64,000 nucleotides of DNA from Kribbella sindirgiensis (GTDB lineage Bacteria; Actinomycetota; Actinomycetes; Propionibacteriales; Kribbellaceae), in assembly GCF_004331435.1 (NCBI RefSeq), contig NZ_SJKA01000001.1:682001-746000 (forward strand). The letters are read 5' to 3'. Position 1 is the stretch's first letter, and each line of letters begins with the position of its first letter. The notes beneath the pieces were generated by a model. That model was given only the letters and a program-made list of their open reading frames with translations. It was not told where the DNA came from and did no database searches. Of this stretch, positions 8,667 to 17,078 are shown piece by piece. The position numbers were made by a program, and so were the translations under genes.

Positions 8667-9193
8667 CGCGTGATGGTCGGACCCAGCCACGCGACCGCGC
8701 GGTCTGTGGACAGGGTCGCGATCGGCTCGAACACGAGGATGTAGCGGCACAGCGCGAACCCGAGCGCCTGCGTGGCGATCAGCCCCGCCCGTACGGCCGG
8801 CTGGTCCACCGCGGCGCGCTCGAACGCGGGCGTGAGCTGCCCGATGAACACCTGGCGCATGCGCTCGGCGGCGCTCTCGTTGGTCACGGCCGTCCGGAGC
8901 AGTACGCGGAGTGTGTCGTCCTCCTCCCACCGCTCGACCAGGTGCCGGACCAGGACCTCTCCCGCCTGCTCGCGCGGTACGCCGCTCAGATCCGGCAGCC
9001 GTACGTCGAACTCCGCTGCCGCCGCGAACAGCTTCTCCTTGCTGCCGTAGTACCGCATCACCATCGCCGGGTCGATCGCCGCGTCCGCCGCGATCGCCCG
9101 GATCGTCGCCCGCTCGTACCCGTCCGCGCCGAACCGCTCCCGCGCCGCCGCGAGGATCGCCGCCCGGGTCCGATCGGACTTCTTCTCCGCCAT
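8633..9193 (-). CDS. TetR/AcrR family transcriptional regulator
   Basis: A 186-aa repressor. The N-terminal helix-turn-helix is RTRAAILAAARERFGADGYE followed by TIRAIAADAAIDPAMVMRYY, and the C-terminal domain is a ligand-binding helical bundle of TetR_C type. Start ATG at 9191-9193 (MAEKKSDR). It is divergent from the FAD monooxygenase gene, and two near-identical palindromes lie between the two genes (9207-9222 and 9251-9266). The likely role is repression of the monooxygenase and itself, relieved by the monooxygenase substrate or product. The gene's end overlaps the convergent isomerase gene. Confidence 0.9.
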   Translation of the reverse strand: MAEKKSDRTRAAILAAARERFGADGYERATIRAIAADAAIDPAMVMRYYGSKEKLFAAAAEFDVRLPDLSGVPREQAGEVLVRHLVERWEEDDTLRVLLRTAVTNESAAERMRQVFIGQLTPAFERAAVDQPAVRAGLIATQALGFALCRYILVFEPIATLSTDRAVAWLGPTITRYLTAPDPSHV

Positions 9194-9206
9194 ACCCAGA
9201 GCATAT

Positions 9207-9222
9207 GCCAACACTTGTTGAC
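9207..9222. promoter_or_regulatory. Predicted TetR operator O1
   Basis: GCCAACACTTGTTGAC is an imperfect palindrome of the same type as O2 at 9251 (shared pattern G-C-AAC-...-GTTGAC). It covers the start-proximal region of tetR and overlaps the -35 of the monooxygenase promoter. The two centres are 44 bp apart, about four helical turns. Confidence 0.65.
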
Positions 9223-9246
9223 TTTTCGAGTCGACCGCTCTAGCGT
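9218..9246 (+). promoter_or_regulatory. Promoter of the FAD monooxygenase gene
   Basis: TTGACT (9218-9223) and TAGCGT (9241-9246) are separated by 17 nt, fitting a sigma-70-type promoter. The operators O1 and O2 flank or overlap it, so TetR binding would block RNA polymerase. Confidence 0.6.
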
Positions 9247-9250
9247 AAAA

Positions 9251-9266
9251 GTCAACAGGCGTTGAC
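9251..9266. promoter_or_regulatory. Predicted TetR operator O2
   Basis: GTCAACAGGCGTTGAC has perfect 6-nt arms and lies just downstream of the -10 element, 13 nt before the monooxygenase start. It pairs in sequence with O1. Confidence 0.65.
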
Positions 9267-9279
9267 AAGAGGAGCGACG

Positions 9280-10422
9280 ATGATTCCGGAGCAGGCAGAG
9301 GTTGTGGTGGTGGGTGCGGGTCCGGTCGGGCTCGCGGTGGCGGTCGGGCTGCGGCTGCAGGGGCACGACGTGGTGGTTGTCGACCAGCAGGCCGCCGGGG
9401 CGAACACGTCGCGGGCCTGTGTAATCCACCCGCGGACGCTGGAGGTGCTGGAGCAACTCGGCGTCACGAAGCGGCTCGTCGACCTCGGCCTGGAGCTCGA
9501 GGACTTCGCGATCCGCGCCGGCGACCGGCGGCTGATCCCGGTCGGCTTCGCGGACCTTCCGACCGAGTACCCGTTCGTGACGATGATCCCCCAGCCGGTC
9601 ACCGAGCAGGTGCTGCTCGAACGCCTCGAGGAGCTCGGCGGCTCGGTACTCCGTCCGTACGCCGCGACCGGCCTGACCCAGACCGCTGACGGCGCCGAGG
9701 TCACGCTCGACAGCGGCGACGTGATCAAGACGCAGTACGTCGTGGCCGCCGACGGCATGAACAGCACGATCCGCGAACTGGCAGGCCTCCGGATGCCGGG
9801 GAACACGCTGCAGATCTCGTGCAGCCTGGTCGACGTCCGGGTGGACGGCGGCCTACCGGTCGACGAGGTCGCGCTGTACTTCGCCTCGGCCGGACTGCTC
9901 GTGGTGGCGCCGTTGCCGGACGGGAGCTTTCGGCTGGTCGCGGAGATGCCCGACGCACCGGAGCACCCCGATATTGCCTACGCGCAGCGGTTGCTGGCCG
10001 ATCGCGGGCCGCGAGAGGCGCACCCGAAGGTCACCGAGGTCGTGTGGGGTTCGCGGTTCCGGATCCACGAGCGGGTGGCTGACAAGTACCGCGCGGGCCG
10101 CGTGCTGCTCGCCGGCGACGCCGCCCACACGCACAGCCCGGCCGGTGGGCAGGGCATGAACCTCGGGCTGCGCGACGCGGTCACGCTGGCGGACGCGCTG
10201 TCGACCGCGCTGGCCGGCGACGACACCGGCCTCGACGCGTACGCCGAGAACAGCCGGGAGGAAGCCGTTCGGGTGATCGGCCTGGCCCACCGCCTGACCC
10301 GGCTCGCGAACGTACCGCGCGCCATCCGCCCGGTGCGCAACGCCGTACTCACCCTGGTCGGCCGCGTCAGCAAGACCCAGAACGGTCTCGCGAAGCAACT
10401 AGCCGGCTTCCCGGAGCGCTAG
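9280..10422 (+). CDS. FAD-dependent monooxygenase (aromatic hydroxylase type)
   Basis: A 380-aa flavoprotein of the PHBH/RebC-like FAD-binding family (PF01494), which hydroxylates aromatic or polycyclic substrates with NAD(P)H and O2. The Rossmann motif VVVGAGPVGLAVAVGLRLQG is at the N-terminus. A mid-protein VVAADGMNSTIRE corresponds to the DG motif, and GDAAHTHSPAGGQGMNLGLR is the GD motif for FAD ribityl binding. ATG 9280 follows GAGGAGCGACG. No C-terminal thioredoxin-like domain is present, so it is shorter than RdmE-like members. The divergent TetR and shared operators suggest induction by an aromatic compound or antibiotic. Confidence 0.92.
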   Translation: MIPEQAEVVVVGAGPVGLAVAVGLRLQGHDVVVVDQQAAGANTSRACVIHPRTLEVLEQLGVTKRLVDLGLELEDFAIRAGDRRLIPVGFADLPTEYPFVTMIPQPVTEQVLLERLEELGGSVLRPYAATGLTQTADGAEVTLDSGDVIKTQYVVAADGMNSTIRELAGLRMPGNTLQISCSLVDVRVDGGLPVDEVALYFASAGLLVVAPLPDGSFRLVAEMPDAPEHPDIAYAQRLLADRGPREAHPKVTEVVWGSRFRIHERVADKYRAGRVLLAGDAAHTHSPAGGQGMNLGLRDAVTLADALSTALAGDDTGLDAYAENSREEAVRVIGLAHRLTRLANVPRAIRPVRNAVLTLVGRVSKTQNGLAKQLAGFPER

Positions 10423-11417
10423 CCGCCGGTCGACTCGCGGATTTCCAGGGTGTACGGGACGGTGAGGTCGCGGTGGGTGGAGCCGCCGTTTCCGGCGATG
10501 CGGTCGAGGAGGAGGGCGACCGCGTTGTCGGCCAGCCACTCCTTGTCCGGTGAGACCGTGGTCAGCGACGGCGAGTGGTAGCGACCGTCCTCGATGTCGT
10601 CGAAACCCACCACGGCGACATCGTCCGGCACCCGCAGGCCCGCGTCGGCCAGCGTCCGGAGCGCGCCCAGGGCGAGTAGATCGTTGAAGCAGAACACCGC
10701 GTCCGGCGGCTCCGGCAGCGCGAGCAACTCTCGCATCGACGCGGCTCCGTCGAGCCGGTGGTACCCGGTCCCGGCGAGCTCGAGCACAGGATCGTGCGCC
10801 ATACCGGCCGCCTTGAGCGCCTTCCGGTACCCCTTCCGCCGGACCGCGCCGGTACCTGTCCCGCCGACGCCGATCGCCGCGATCCGGTGCCGGCCCAGTG
10901 AGATCAAATGCGTGGTGGCGTCGTACGACGCCTGCACCGAGTCGACTGCGACGCGATCGAACTGACCGCCGGCCGGTCGTTCACCGAGCAGGACCAGCGG
11001 CTTCCCGGTGTCCGCCGAGGTGAGCTTGGCCGGGGCGGTGGCGAGCGGGGAGAAGATGATGCCGTCGATCAACTGGCCGCGCATGCCGTCCAGGACGAAC
11101 CGCTCGGCGGCGGACTCGCCCTCGGTCTGGTCGATCAGCACGGTGATGCCGCGCCGCTTGGCGGCCCGGCTGATCGCCGCTCCGAGCTCGGCGAAGTACG
11201 GCGAACCCATCTCCGGGATGGCCAGGGCGATGAAGTCCGAGCGGCCCTTGCGCAGCGACCGGGCGCTGACGTTCGGCTTGTAGTCCAGGGCGGCGATCGC
11301 GGCCTCGACCTTGGCCCGGGTGCGCGCGGTGATGTGCGGATAGTCGTTGATCACGTTCGAGACGGTCTTCACCGACACACCGGCCCGCGCGGCCACGTCA
11401 CTGAGCCTGGTCGCCAT
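10419..11417 (-). CDS. LacI family transcriptional regulator
   Basis: A 332-aa repressor. It has an N-terminal LacI helix-turn-helix (TRLSDVAARAGVSVKTVSNV), a hinge with LDYKPNVSARSLRKG, and a periplasmic-binding-protein-like sugar domain. Start ATG at 11415-11417 with AGGAGG upstream. It is divergent from a GH51 arabinofuranosidase gene, and the 119-nt gap between them holds a 27-bp palindrome at 11470-11496. The likely job is repression of the arabinan-degrading operon in the absence of an arabinose-type inducer. Its stop overlaps the convergent monooxygenase stop by 4 nt. Confidence 0.92.
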   Translation of the reverse strand: MATRLSDVAARAGVSVKTVSNVINDYPHITARTRAKVEAAIAALDYKPNVSARSLRKGRSDFIALAIPEMGSPYFAELGAAISRAAKRRGITVLIDQTEGESAAERFVLDGMRGQLIDGIIFSPLATAPAKLTSADTGKPLVLLGERPAGGQFDRVAVDSVQASYDATTHLISLGRHRIAAIGVGGTGTGAVRRKGYRKALKAAGMAHDPVLELAGTGYHRLDGAASMRELLALPEPPDAVFCFNDLLALGALRTLADAGLRVPDDVAVVGFDDIEDGRYHSPSLTTVSPDKEWLADNAVALLLDRIAGNGGSTHRDLTVPYTLEIRESTGG

Positions 11418-11469
11418 CGGAGAACCTCCTGTCGCCGTCCCGTCGCCCGAGTGTGCCATTGCTCAGCCC

Positions 11470-11512
11470 TTTACACCGATTGTCAATCGTTGTAGACATC
11501 CACGTTAAACGT
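11470..11512. promoter_or_regulatory. Predicted LacI operator region
   Basis: A 27-bp near-perfect palindrome spans 11470-11496, with core CGATTGTCAATCG and flanking TACA/TGTA. A second 11-bp palindrome ACGTTAAACGT sits at 11502-11512. Both lie between the divergent lacI and GH51 genes, the latter starting 25 nt downstream. LacI-family operators typically have a central CG-containing palindrome, which fits. Confidence 0.6.
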
Positions 11513-11536
11513 TGTAAACCGTCCCCGGGAGGGATC

Positions 11537-13024
11537 GTGGCGCGACTGGTGGTGGATCCGGCGTTCGTGGTCGGTGGGCTGGACCGCCGGCTGTTCGGCT
11601 CGTTCGTCGAGCACATGGGGCGCTGCGTCTACACCGGGATCTACGAGCCGGGACATCCCACCGCCGACGCGGACGGGTTCCGGCAGGATGTGCTCGCGCT
11701 GGTGCGGGAGCTGGGCGTGACCGCGATCCGCTACCCCGGCGGCAACTTCGTCTCGAACTACGACTGGGAGGACGGCGTCGGCCCGAAGGACGAGCGGCCG
11801 CGGCGGCTCGACCTGGCCTGGCGGGCGATCGAGCCGAACCAGTTCGGCACCGACGAGTTCGTCGCCTGGTCGCGCAAGGCCGGCGTACAGCCCATCTGGG
11901 CGGTCAATCTCGGTACCCGCGGGATCCGCGAGGCCGTCGACCTGCTGGAGTACTGCAACCTGCCGGCCGGCACTTCGCTCGGCGACCGCCGGGTCGCGAA
12001 CGGCAGCCCGGAGCCGCACGACATCCGGATCTGGTGCCTGGGCAACGAGATGGACGGCCCCTGGCAGATCGGCCACAAGACCGCCGAGGAGTACGCGCGG
12101 CTCGCCGAGGAGACCGCGAACGCGATGCGCCGCGTGGATCCCGGCCTCGAACTGGTCGCCTGCGGATCGAGCAACGCCGGGATGCCGACGTTCGGCGACT
12201 GGGAGCGCACCGTCCTCGAGCGCACCTACGACCTGGTCGACCACATCAGCCTGCACGCGTACTACGAGCCGCGCGACGGCGACCAGGCGAGTTTCCTGGC
12301 GGCCGCCGAGGAGATGGACCGGATGATCTCCGCGGTGATCGCGACCGCCGACCACGTGAAGGCGCTCAAGCGCAGCGACAAGGAACTGACGCTGTCCTTC
12401 GACGAGTGGAACGTCTGGTACCAGCAGAACTTCCCGGGCGAGCTCGGCCTGCCGATCCGTGAGGTCGGTCCGCTGATCGAGGACACCTACACGGTCGACG
12501 ACGCGGTGGTGGTCGGCAGCCTGCTGATCACGCTCCTGCGGCACGCCGACCGGGTGAAGATCGCTTGCCTCGCGCAACTGGTGAACGTGATCGGCCCGAT
12601 CCGCACCGAGCCCGGCGGGCACGCGTGGCGGCAGACGATCTTCTACCCGTTCGCCCTGACCGCGCGGTACGCCGGTCCGACCGTACTGCGGACCGCGATC
12701 ACCGGAGGCCCCGAGCTCGACACCGCCGCCTTCGGCCGCATCCCGGCCCTGTGGAGCACAGCGACGTACGACGAGAACACCGGGGAGACCGCGATCTTCG
12801 TGGTGAACCGGAGCGAGACCGACAAGATCGACCTGGAAATCCCGGTGACCGGGCACGTGGCCCGGCACCTTGCCCTGTACGACGAGGACCGCTCGGCCGT
12901 GAACACGGCGGACGATCCGGACCGGGTCCAGCCCCGGACCGTCGACGCCACCGAGGTCGTCGACGGTGTCTGTCGTGCCACGCTGCCGCCCGCATCGTGG
13001 CACCTGATCCAGCTCAGCAGTTGA
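11537..13024 (+). CDS. Alpha-N-arabinofuranosidase, glycoside hydrolase family 51
   Basis: A 495-aa cytoplasmic enzyme that releases terminal arabinofuranosyl residues from arabino-oligosaccharides. GH51 hallmarks are present: the acid/base glutamate in IWCLGNEMDGPWQIG and the nucleophile glutamate in LSFDEWNVWYQQN, plus RYPGGNFVSNYDWEDG near the N-terminus. No signal peptide. The start is GTG 11537 after GGGAGG. Eighteen nt separate it from the secreted GH43 gene, so the three glycosidase genes form an operon under the divergent LacI. No transporter gene is adjacent. Confidence 0.95.
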   Translation: MARLVVDPAFVVGGLDRRLFGSFVEHMGRCVYTGIYEPGHPTADADGFRQDVLALVRELGVTAIRYPGGNFVSNYDWEDGVGPKDERPRRLDLAWRAIEPNQFGTDEFVAWSRKAGVQPIWAVNLGTRGIREAVDLLEYCNLPAGTSLGDRRVANGSPEPHDIRIWCLGNEMDGPWQIGHKTAEEYARLAEETANAMRRVDPGLELVACGSSNAGMPTFGDWERTVLERTYDLVDHISLHAYYEPRDGDQASFLAAAEEMDRMISAVIATADHVKALKRSDKELTLSFDEWNVWYQQNFPGELGLPIREVGPLIEDTYTVDDAVVVGSLLITLLRHADRVKIACLAQLVNVIGPIRTEPGGHAWRQTIFYPFALTARYAGPTVLRTAITGGPELDTAAFGRIPALWSTATYDENTGETAIFVVNRSETDKIDLEIPVTGHVARHLALYDEDRSAVNTADDPDRVQPRTVDATEVVDGVCRATLPPASWHLIQLSS

Positions 13025-13042
13025 TCGAGAGGGGACCCGCCC

Positions 13043-15253
13043 GTGCCTTCGAAACGACTCCTTGCCGCAGTCCTGACGGTGGTCGCCGTCGCGGCCGGTA
13101 CGTCGGCCGCGACCGCCGCACCTGTGGTGACAACGACCAATGCCATCAGTTCCAGCTTCGCCGACACCTTCGCCGACCCGTCGATCATCCAGGGCCGTGA
13201 CGGCTACTGGTACGCGTACGCCACCTCCGACCCGTTGGTGGCCAACGGTCCGTTCGGCCTGATGCACATGGCCCGGACCAAGGACTTCAGCTCCTGGGAG
13301 TACCTCGGCACGGTGTTCAACGACGAGACCAAGCCGGCCTGGGCCGCGCCGGGATCCTTCTTCTGGGCGCCGGACATCCGGTACTTCGACGGTCAATACG
13401 TCATGTATTTCACCGTCACCGACACCGCGGCCAACCCCGGTGGCGATCCCGCGATCGGTGTGGCCACAGCCCCGACCCCAGCGGGACCGTGGACCGCTAC
13501 CGGCGGCCCGGTCGTCGCCCCGAAACCGGACGGCAACGGCGGCTACTTCGGCACCATCGACCCGGCGATGCTGACCGCCGCGGACGGCAAGCGGTACCTG
13601 TACTACGGCGGCTTCTACGGCGGCATCTCCGTCACCGAACTGAGCGCCGACGGTATGCACGCGGTCGGTGAGCCGACCCAGGTCACGATCGGCGACCGCT
13701 ACGAGGGCTCGTACGTCGTGTATCGCGACGGCTGGTACTACTTCATGGGCTCGTCGATGAACTGCTGCGCCGGCCCGACCACCGGATACTCGGTGTTCGC
13801 CGGCCGCTCGCGCTCTCCCCGCGGTCCGTTCCTGGATGCCGACGGTGCCGCGCTGACCGGCTCCCGGGTCGGCGGCACGACGGTCATCACGCAGAACGGC
13901 AACAAGTGGATCGGTCCCGGTCATCACGCGTTCATCACCGACGCGGCCGGTCAGGACCACATCGTCTACCACGCGATCGATCGCGGGACGCCGTGGCTGA
14001 CGAACCCGTTCGGGATCAACCGGCGGCCGATGCTGATCGACAAGATCGACTGGATCAACGGCTGGCCCCGGACCCGCGCCGGCGCCGGCCCGTCCGAGGG
14101 CCCGGTCCCCGCACCGACCACCGGATCGTCGCTCGGCATCGACTCCACGGACCCGGCCGCTGGTCTCCAGGGCGCCACCAAGCAACCAGGTGATTCTCTC
14201 GGCGGCCCCACAGCCACCATCAACGGCGCAGCCCGAACCCGCGCGGCCGCCCCCGCCGGTTCCCTTCGCGTAGAAGCGGATGTTCGGCTGGGCACGTCCT
14301 TCACCACGGTTCTCGGCAATCAGGTGGTGGCGACGGTCGCGAACAATCGCGTGACGCTGACAGTCGGCCGACGTACGGCGTCCGCGAATCTGCCCGCCGA
14401 CTTCGACCGCACGCAGTGGAACAAGCTGTCCGTCCAGGTGTCCGGATCGTCCGTGACGGCACGACTGAACGACGCGGGCCTCGGAGACGTCTACGCAGAG
14501 GCGCAGGTGACTGTGCCCGGGTTGAAGCTCGGGTCGGCGCCGGTGGGGTGGTTCGGATCGGCCGAGGTGGACAACCTCACGGTGCGCCCGGTAGCGCGGC
14601 CGGTGACGAGGTTGGCCGACGTACCGCGGACCGGGGACCTCTTGAGCGGTGACGACTTCAACGGGCCGCTCGGTGCGGACTGGTCGTGGGTTCGTCAGGA
14701 CGCCAAGGCGACAGTTGCCGACGGCAAGCTGTCGTGGCCGTTGGAGAACGCCGACATGACCGGCTCGTCGAACAACGCCGGGCTGCTGTTCCACACGGCA
14801 CCGGCCGGGAAGAGCTGGATCGCCGAGACCAAGCTGCACCTCGACACCGGGCAAGGCGACGTCCGCAACTACCAGCAGGCCGGCATGATCGCGTACCTGA
14901 ACGACAGCGACTTCGCCCGGCTCGGCAGCGTGGCGATCTGGAAGACCCGCCAGACGGAGTACGGGCGGGAGCTCGTGGCACGGCCGTCGGACGGCGCGAC
15001 GTCGTACGGCGCGGCGGCGATCGGGCGGTCGGCGCCGACACTGTGGATGCGGCTCGCGTACCACCAGAACGCCGCCGGTGAGCATGTCTACCAGGCCGGT
15101 ACGTCGGTGGACGGGAAGAACTGGACCTGGGGCGCGTCCTGGGTGCTGCCGTCCGCGGCTCGCATCGGTCTCTATGCACACGGTGAGTTCACCGGTGCGA
15201 ACCCGCCGCCGGTCGCCACCTTCGACTACCTGAAGTTCTACGAAAGCAAGTGA
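13043..15253 (+). CDS. Secreted glycoside hydrolase family 43 protein with C-terminal laminin-G/DUF1349-like region
   Basis: A 736-aa exported enzyme. It has a Sec signal peptide (residues 1-26, ending ATAA). The five-bladed beta-propeller spans about 38-340, with the general base Asp45 in FADPS, the pKa-modulating Asp in GTIDPAML and the acid Glu in YEGSYVV. Two beta-sandwich regions follow, from about residue 365 and from about 535. The latter (DDFNGPLGADWSWVR... to the end) resembles beta-xylosidase C-terminal concanavalin-like domains. It probably attacks arabinan or arabinoxylan side chains outside the cell. GTG 13043 follows AGGGG. It lies in the operon with the GH51 and second GH43 genes. 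Confidence 0.92.
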   Translation: MPSKRLLAAVLTVVAVAAGTSAATAAPVVTTTNAISSSFADTFADPSIIQGRDGYWYAYATSDPLVANGPFGLMHMARTKDFSSWEYLGTVFNDETKPAWAAPGSFFWAPDIRYFDGQYVMYFTVTDTAANPGGDPAIGVATAPTPAGPWTATGGPVVAPKPDGNGGYFGTIDPAMLTAADGKRYLYYGGFYGGISVTELSADGMHAVGEPTQVTIGDRYEGSYVVYRDGWYYFMGSSMNCCAGPTTGYSVFAGRSRSPRGPFLDADGAALTGSRVGGTTVITQNGNKWIGPGHHAFITDAAGQDHIVYHAIDRGTPWLTNPFGINRRPMLIDKIDWINGWPRTRAGAGPSEGPVPAPTTGSSLGIDSTDPAAGLQGATKQPGDSLGGPTATINGAARTRAAAPAGSLRVEADVRLGTSFTTVLGNQVVATVANNRVTLTVGRRTASANLPADFDRTQWNKLSVQVSGSSVTARLNDAGLGDVYAEAQVTVPGLKLGSAPVGWFGSAEVDNLTVRPVARPVTRLADVPRTGDLLSGDDFNGPLGADWSWVRQDAKATVADGKLSWPLENADMTGSSNNAGLLFHTAPAGKSWIAETKLHLDTGQGDVRNYQQAGMIAYLNDSDFARLGSVAIWKTRQTEYGRELVARPSDGATSYGAAAIGRSAPTLWMRLAYHQNAAGEHVYQAGTSVDGKNWTWGASWVLPSAARIGLYAHGEFTGANPPPVATFDYLKFYESK

Positions 15254-16123
15254 ATGAAGGTCTACGACGGCAGCTTCGCCGATCCGCAGATCATTGCGGT
15301 AGGCAACGAGTACTACGCCTTCGCGACGAACGGGCCGCTGGGCAATGTGCAGACGCTGACCTCCCGCGACCTCGTGTCGTGGGAGGCGGTCGGCGACGCG
15401 TTGCCGTCGTTACCGGGCTGGACGGCGCCCGGCAGGGTGTGGGCGCCGGAGGTCGCCGTGCACGCACCCGACCGGTACGTCATGTACTACACGTCCCGCG
15501 ACGTCGTCGCCGATCGGCAGGCGGTCGGCGTCGCGGTGGCGTCCACCCCCACTGGTCCATATGTCGACAAATCGATGAAGCCGCTGGTCAGCCAGGCCGG
15601 CGAGGGCGGCTCGATCGACGCGTCACCGTTCCAGGACTCGACCGGCCGGCGCTGGCTGTACTGGAAGAACGACGGCAACGCGATCGACGTCGACACCTGG
15701 ATCTACGTCTCCGAACTCTCCGCTGACGGTCTGACGCTGACCGGTCCGGTGCATCGACTGATCAAGCAGGATCTGCCCTGGGAGGGCAACCTGGTCGAGG
15801 CGCCGTACATGGTCGAACGGAACGGGAAGTTCCATCTGTTCTACTCCGGCAACGCGTTCGACAAGGCGACGTACGCCGTCGGCCACGCGCTGTGCGAGTC
15901 GCCGATCGGCCCGTGCGTGAAGACCGGCGACCCGATCCTGAAGTCGAGCCCGGACGCCGCTGGGCCCGGACACAACATGGTCCTCGGCGACTGGTTCGTC
16001 TACCACGCGTGGGACCCTGCACAGGTCGGCACCGACCCGAAGGGCCGCACGATGTGGCTGTCCCGGCTGACCTGGGACGGCGACCGCCCGGTCGTCGAGC
16101 AACCGCGCCCCGGGAATCCATAA
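15254..16123 (+). CDS. Glycoside hydrolase family 43 protein, no signal peptide
   Basis: A 289-aa single-propeller GH43 enzyme. Catalytic positions: Asp in SFADPQII, Asp in GSIDASPF and Glu in NLVEAPYM. The ATG follows the preceding stop codon directly (TGA then ATG), implying translational coupling. No export signal is seen, so it would act on oligosaccharides inside the cell, alongside the GH51 enzyme. Specificity (alpha-L-arabinofuranosidase or beta-xylosidase) cannot be decided from sequence. It is the last gene of the operon. Confidence 0.92.
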   Translation: MKVYDGSFADPQIIAVGNEYYAFATNGPLGNVQTLTSRDLVSWEAVGDALPSLPGWTAPGRVWAPEVAVHAPDRYVMYYTSRDVVADRQAVGVAVASTPTGPYVDKSMKPLVSQAGEGGSIDASPFQDSTGRRWLYWKNDGNAIDVDTWIYVSELSADGLTLTGPVHRLIKQDLPWEGNLVEAPYMVERNGKFHLFYSGNAFDKATYAVGHALCESPIGPCVKTGDPILKSSPDAAGPGHNMVLGDWFVYHAWDPAQVGTDPKGRTMWLSRLTWDGDRPVVEQPRPGNP

Positions 16124-16179
16124 CTTGTCCGGTCCCTCCTGCATCAAGGTCTGTGGAAGACCGAGATCCGGGAGAGATG

Positions 16180-17076
16180 ATGAAACGACGCAACACCTTT
16201 GCCTGTTTGGCCGGGACGGTCGCGCTGACCGCGGCGGCCTTCGTACCGGCAGCTCACGCCGCACCGCAGGCCGCGACCGAGGCCTGCACCGTGGGGCTCG
16301 GGGCGGTCGACGCCGCCGGCGCCCAGACCTCGACCGGCGTGACCGCCGGCACGCCGCCGACGATGAAGGGGCCCGTAGCGGTCGACGAGCCTGTCTTCCC
16401 ACCCGGCAAGGTCCGGTTGAGTTCCGTGTGGGAGGTCGAACCCAACGTCGCCGGCTTCGACCGGTCCGGCTACGTCGTGCAGGGCGATGCGCTGTACCGC
16501 TATTTCTACAACCGCAATGTCGGCGAGGACATCGTCAAGCGGATCGGCGGCGGCTGGTCGAACTTCACCGCGTTCGAGGTCGCCCACTTCGAGGACCCCA
16601 AAACCCATGTCTCGCACTTCATGGCGTACGGGCTGCGCAGCGACGGCACGCTGTTCCGCTGGAACGGCGGGTTCGGCAGGGCCGCCCAGTCGGCGCCCGG
16701 GTTCTCGTCGGTGAAGTCGATGGCGCTGATCAGCAAGACGCCGACGTACGACACCTTCCTCGCGAACACCCGCGGCGGTGCCCTCTACACGATCCGGATC
16801 CCGATCACGTCGCCGCTGAAGCCGATCGTGACACGGGTGCGGACGAGCACCTGGCAGGGTTTCGAGGCGCTGGTCGCGGACAAGTGCGGCAACTACGGAA
16901 CGCTGCTGCTCGGCATCGACAAGGACACCAAGAGCGGCTACTTGTACGCCGTCGGCCACGCGAACGGCACGGCCACGGTGATCAACGCCCTCGGCAAGGT
17001 CAACAAGCCCATGCCGGATGCCCCCTACTACCGCTGGGGCGTCGTCTTCTACCTCGATCCGCTGAACGGCGACTGA
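16180..17076 (+). CDS. Secreted protein of unknown function, paralogue A
   Basis: A 298-aa protein with a signal peptide ending AAHA. The mature part contains one Cys in EACTVGLGA and one in ADKCGNYG, which may form a disulfide. Blocks such as YGLRSDGTLFRWNGGFG, VKSMALISKTPTYDTFLANT, GGALYTIRIP and AVGHANGTATVINALG suggest a beta-propeller- or lectin-like (tachylectin-style) repeat, but no family is recognised. It ends DPLNGD. The next gene encodes a paralogue. Two adjacent ATGs occur; the second (16180) has better spacing to GGAG. It lies 56 nt after the GH43 stop. Confidence 0.8.
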   Translation: MKRRNTFACLAGTVALTAAAFVPAAHAAPQAATEACTVGLGAVDAAGAQTSTGVTAGTPPTMKGPVAVDEPVFPPGKVRLSSVWEVEPNVAGFDRSGYVVQGDALYRYFYNRNVGEDIVKRIGGGWSNFTAFEVAHFEDPKTHVSHFMAYGLRSDGTLFRWNGGFGRAAQSAPGFSSVKSMALISKTPTYDTFLANTRGGALYTIRIPITSPLKPIVTRVRTSTWQGFEALVADKCGNYGTLLLGIDKDTKSGYLYAVGHANGTATVINALGKVNKPMPDAPYYRWGVVFYLDPLNGD

Positions 17077-17078
17077 CA

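Noticed and set aside
11483-15181. 1,232-codon open frame on the minus strand
   Set aside because: It covers lacI-side, GH51 and GH43 genes on the other strand; the product is Arg/Gly/Val-rich with no domain, the usual antisense shadow of GC-rich genes.
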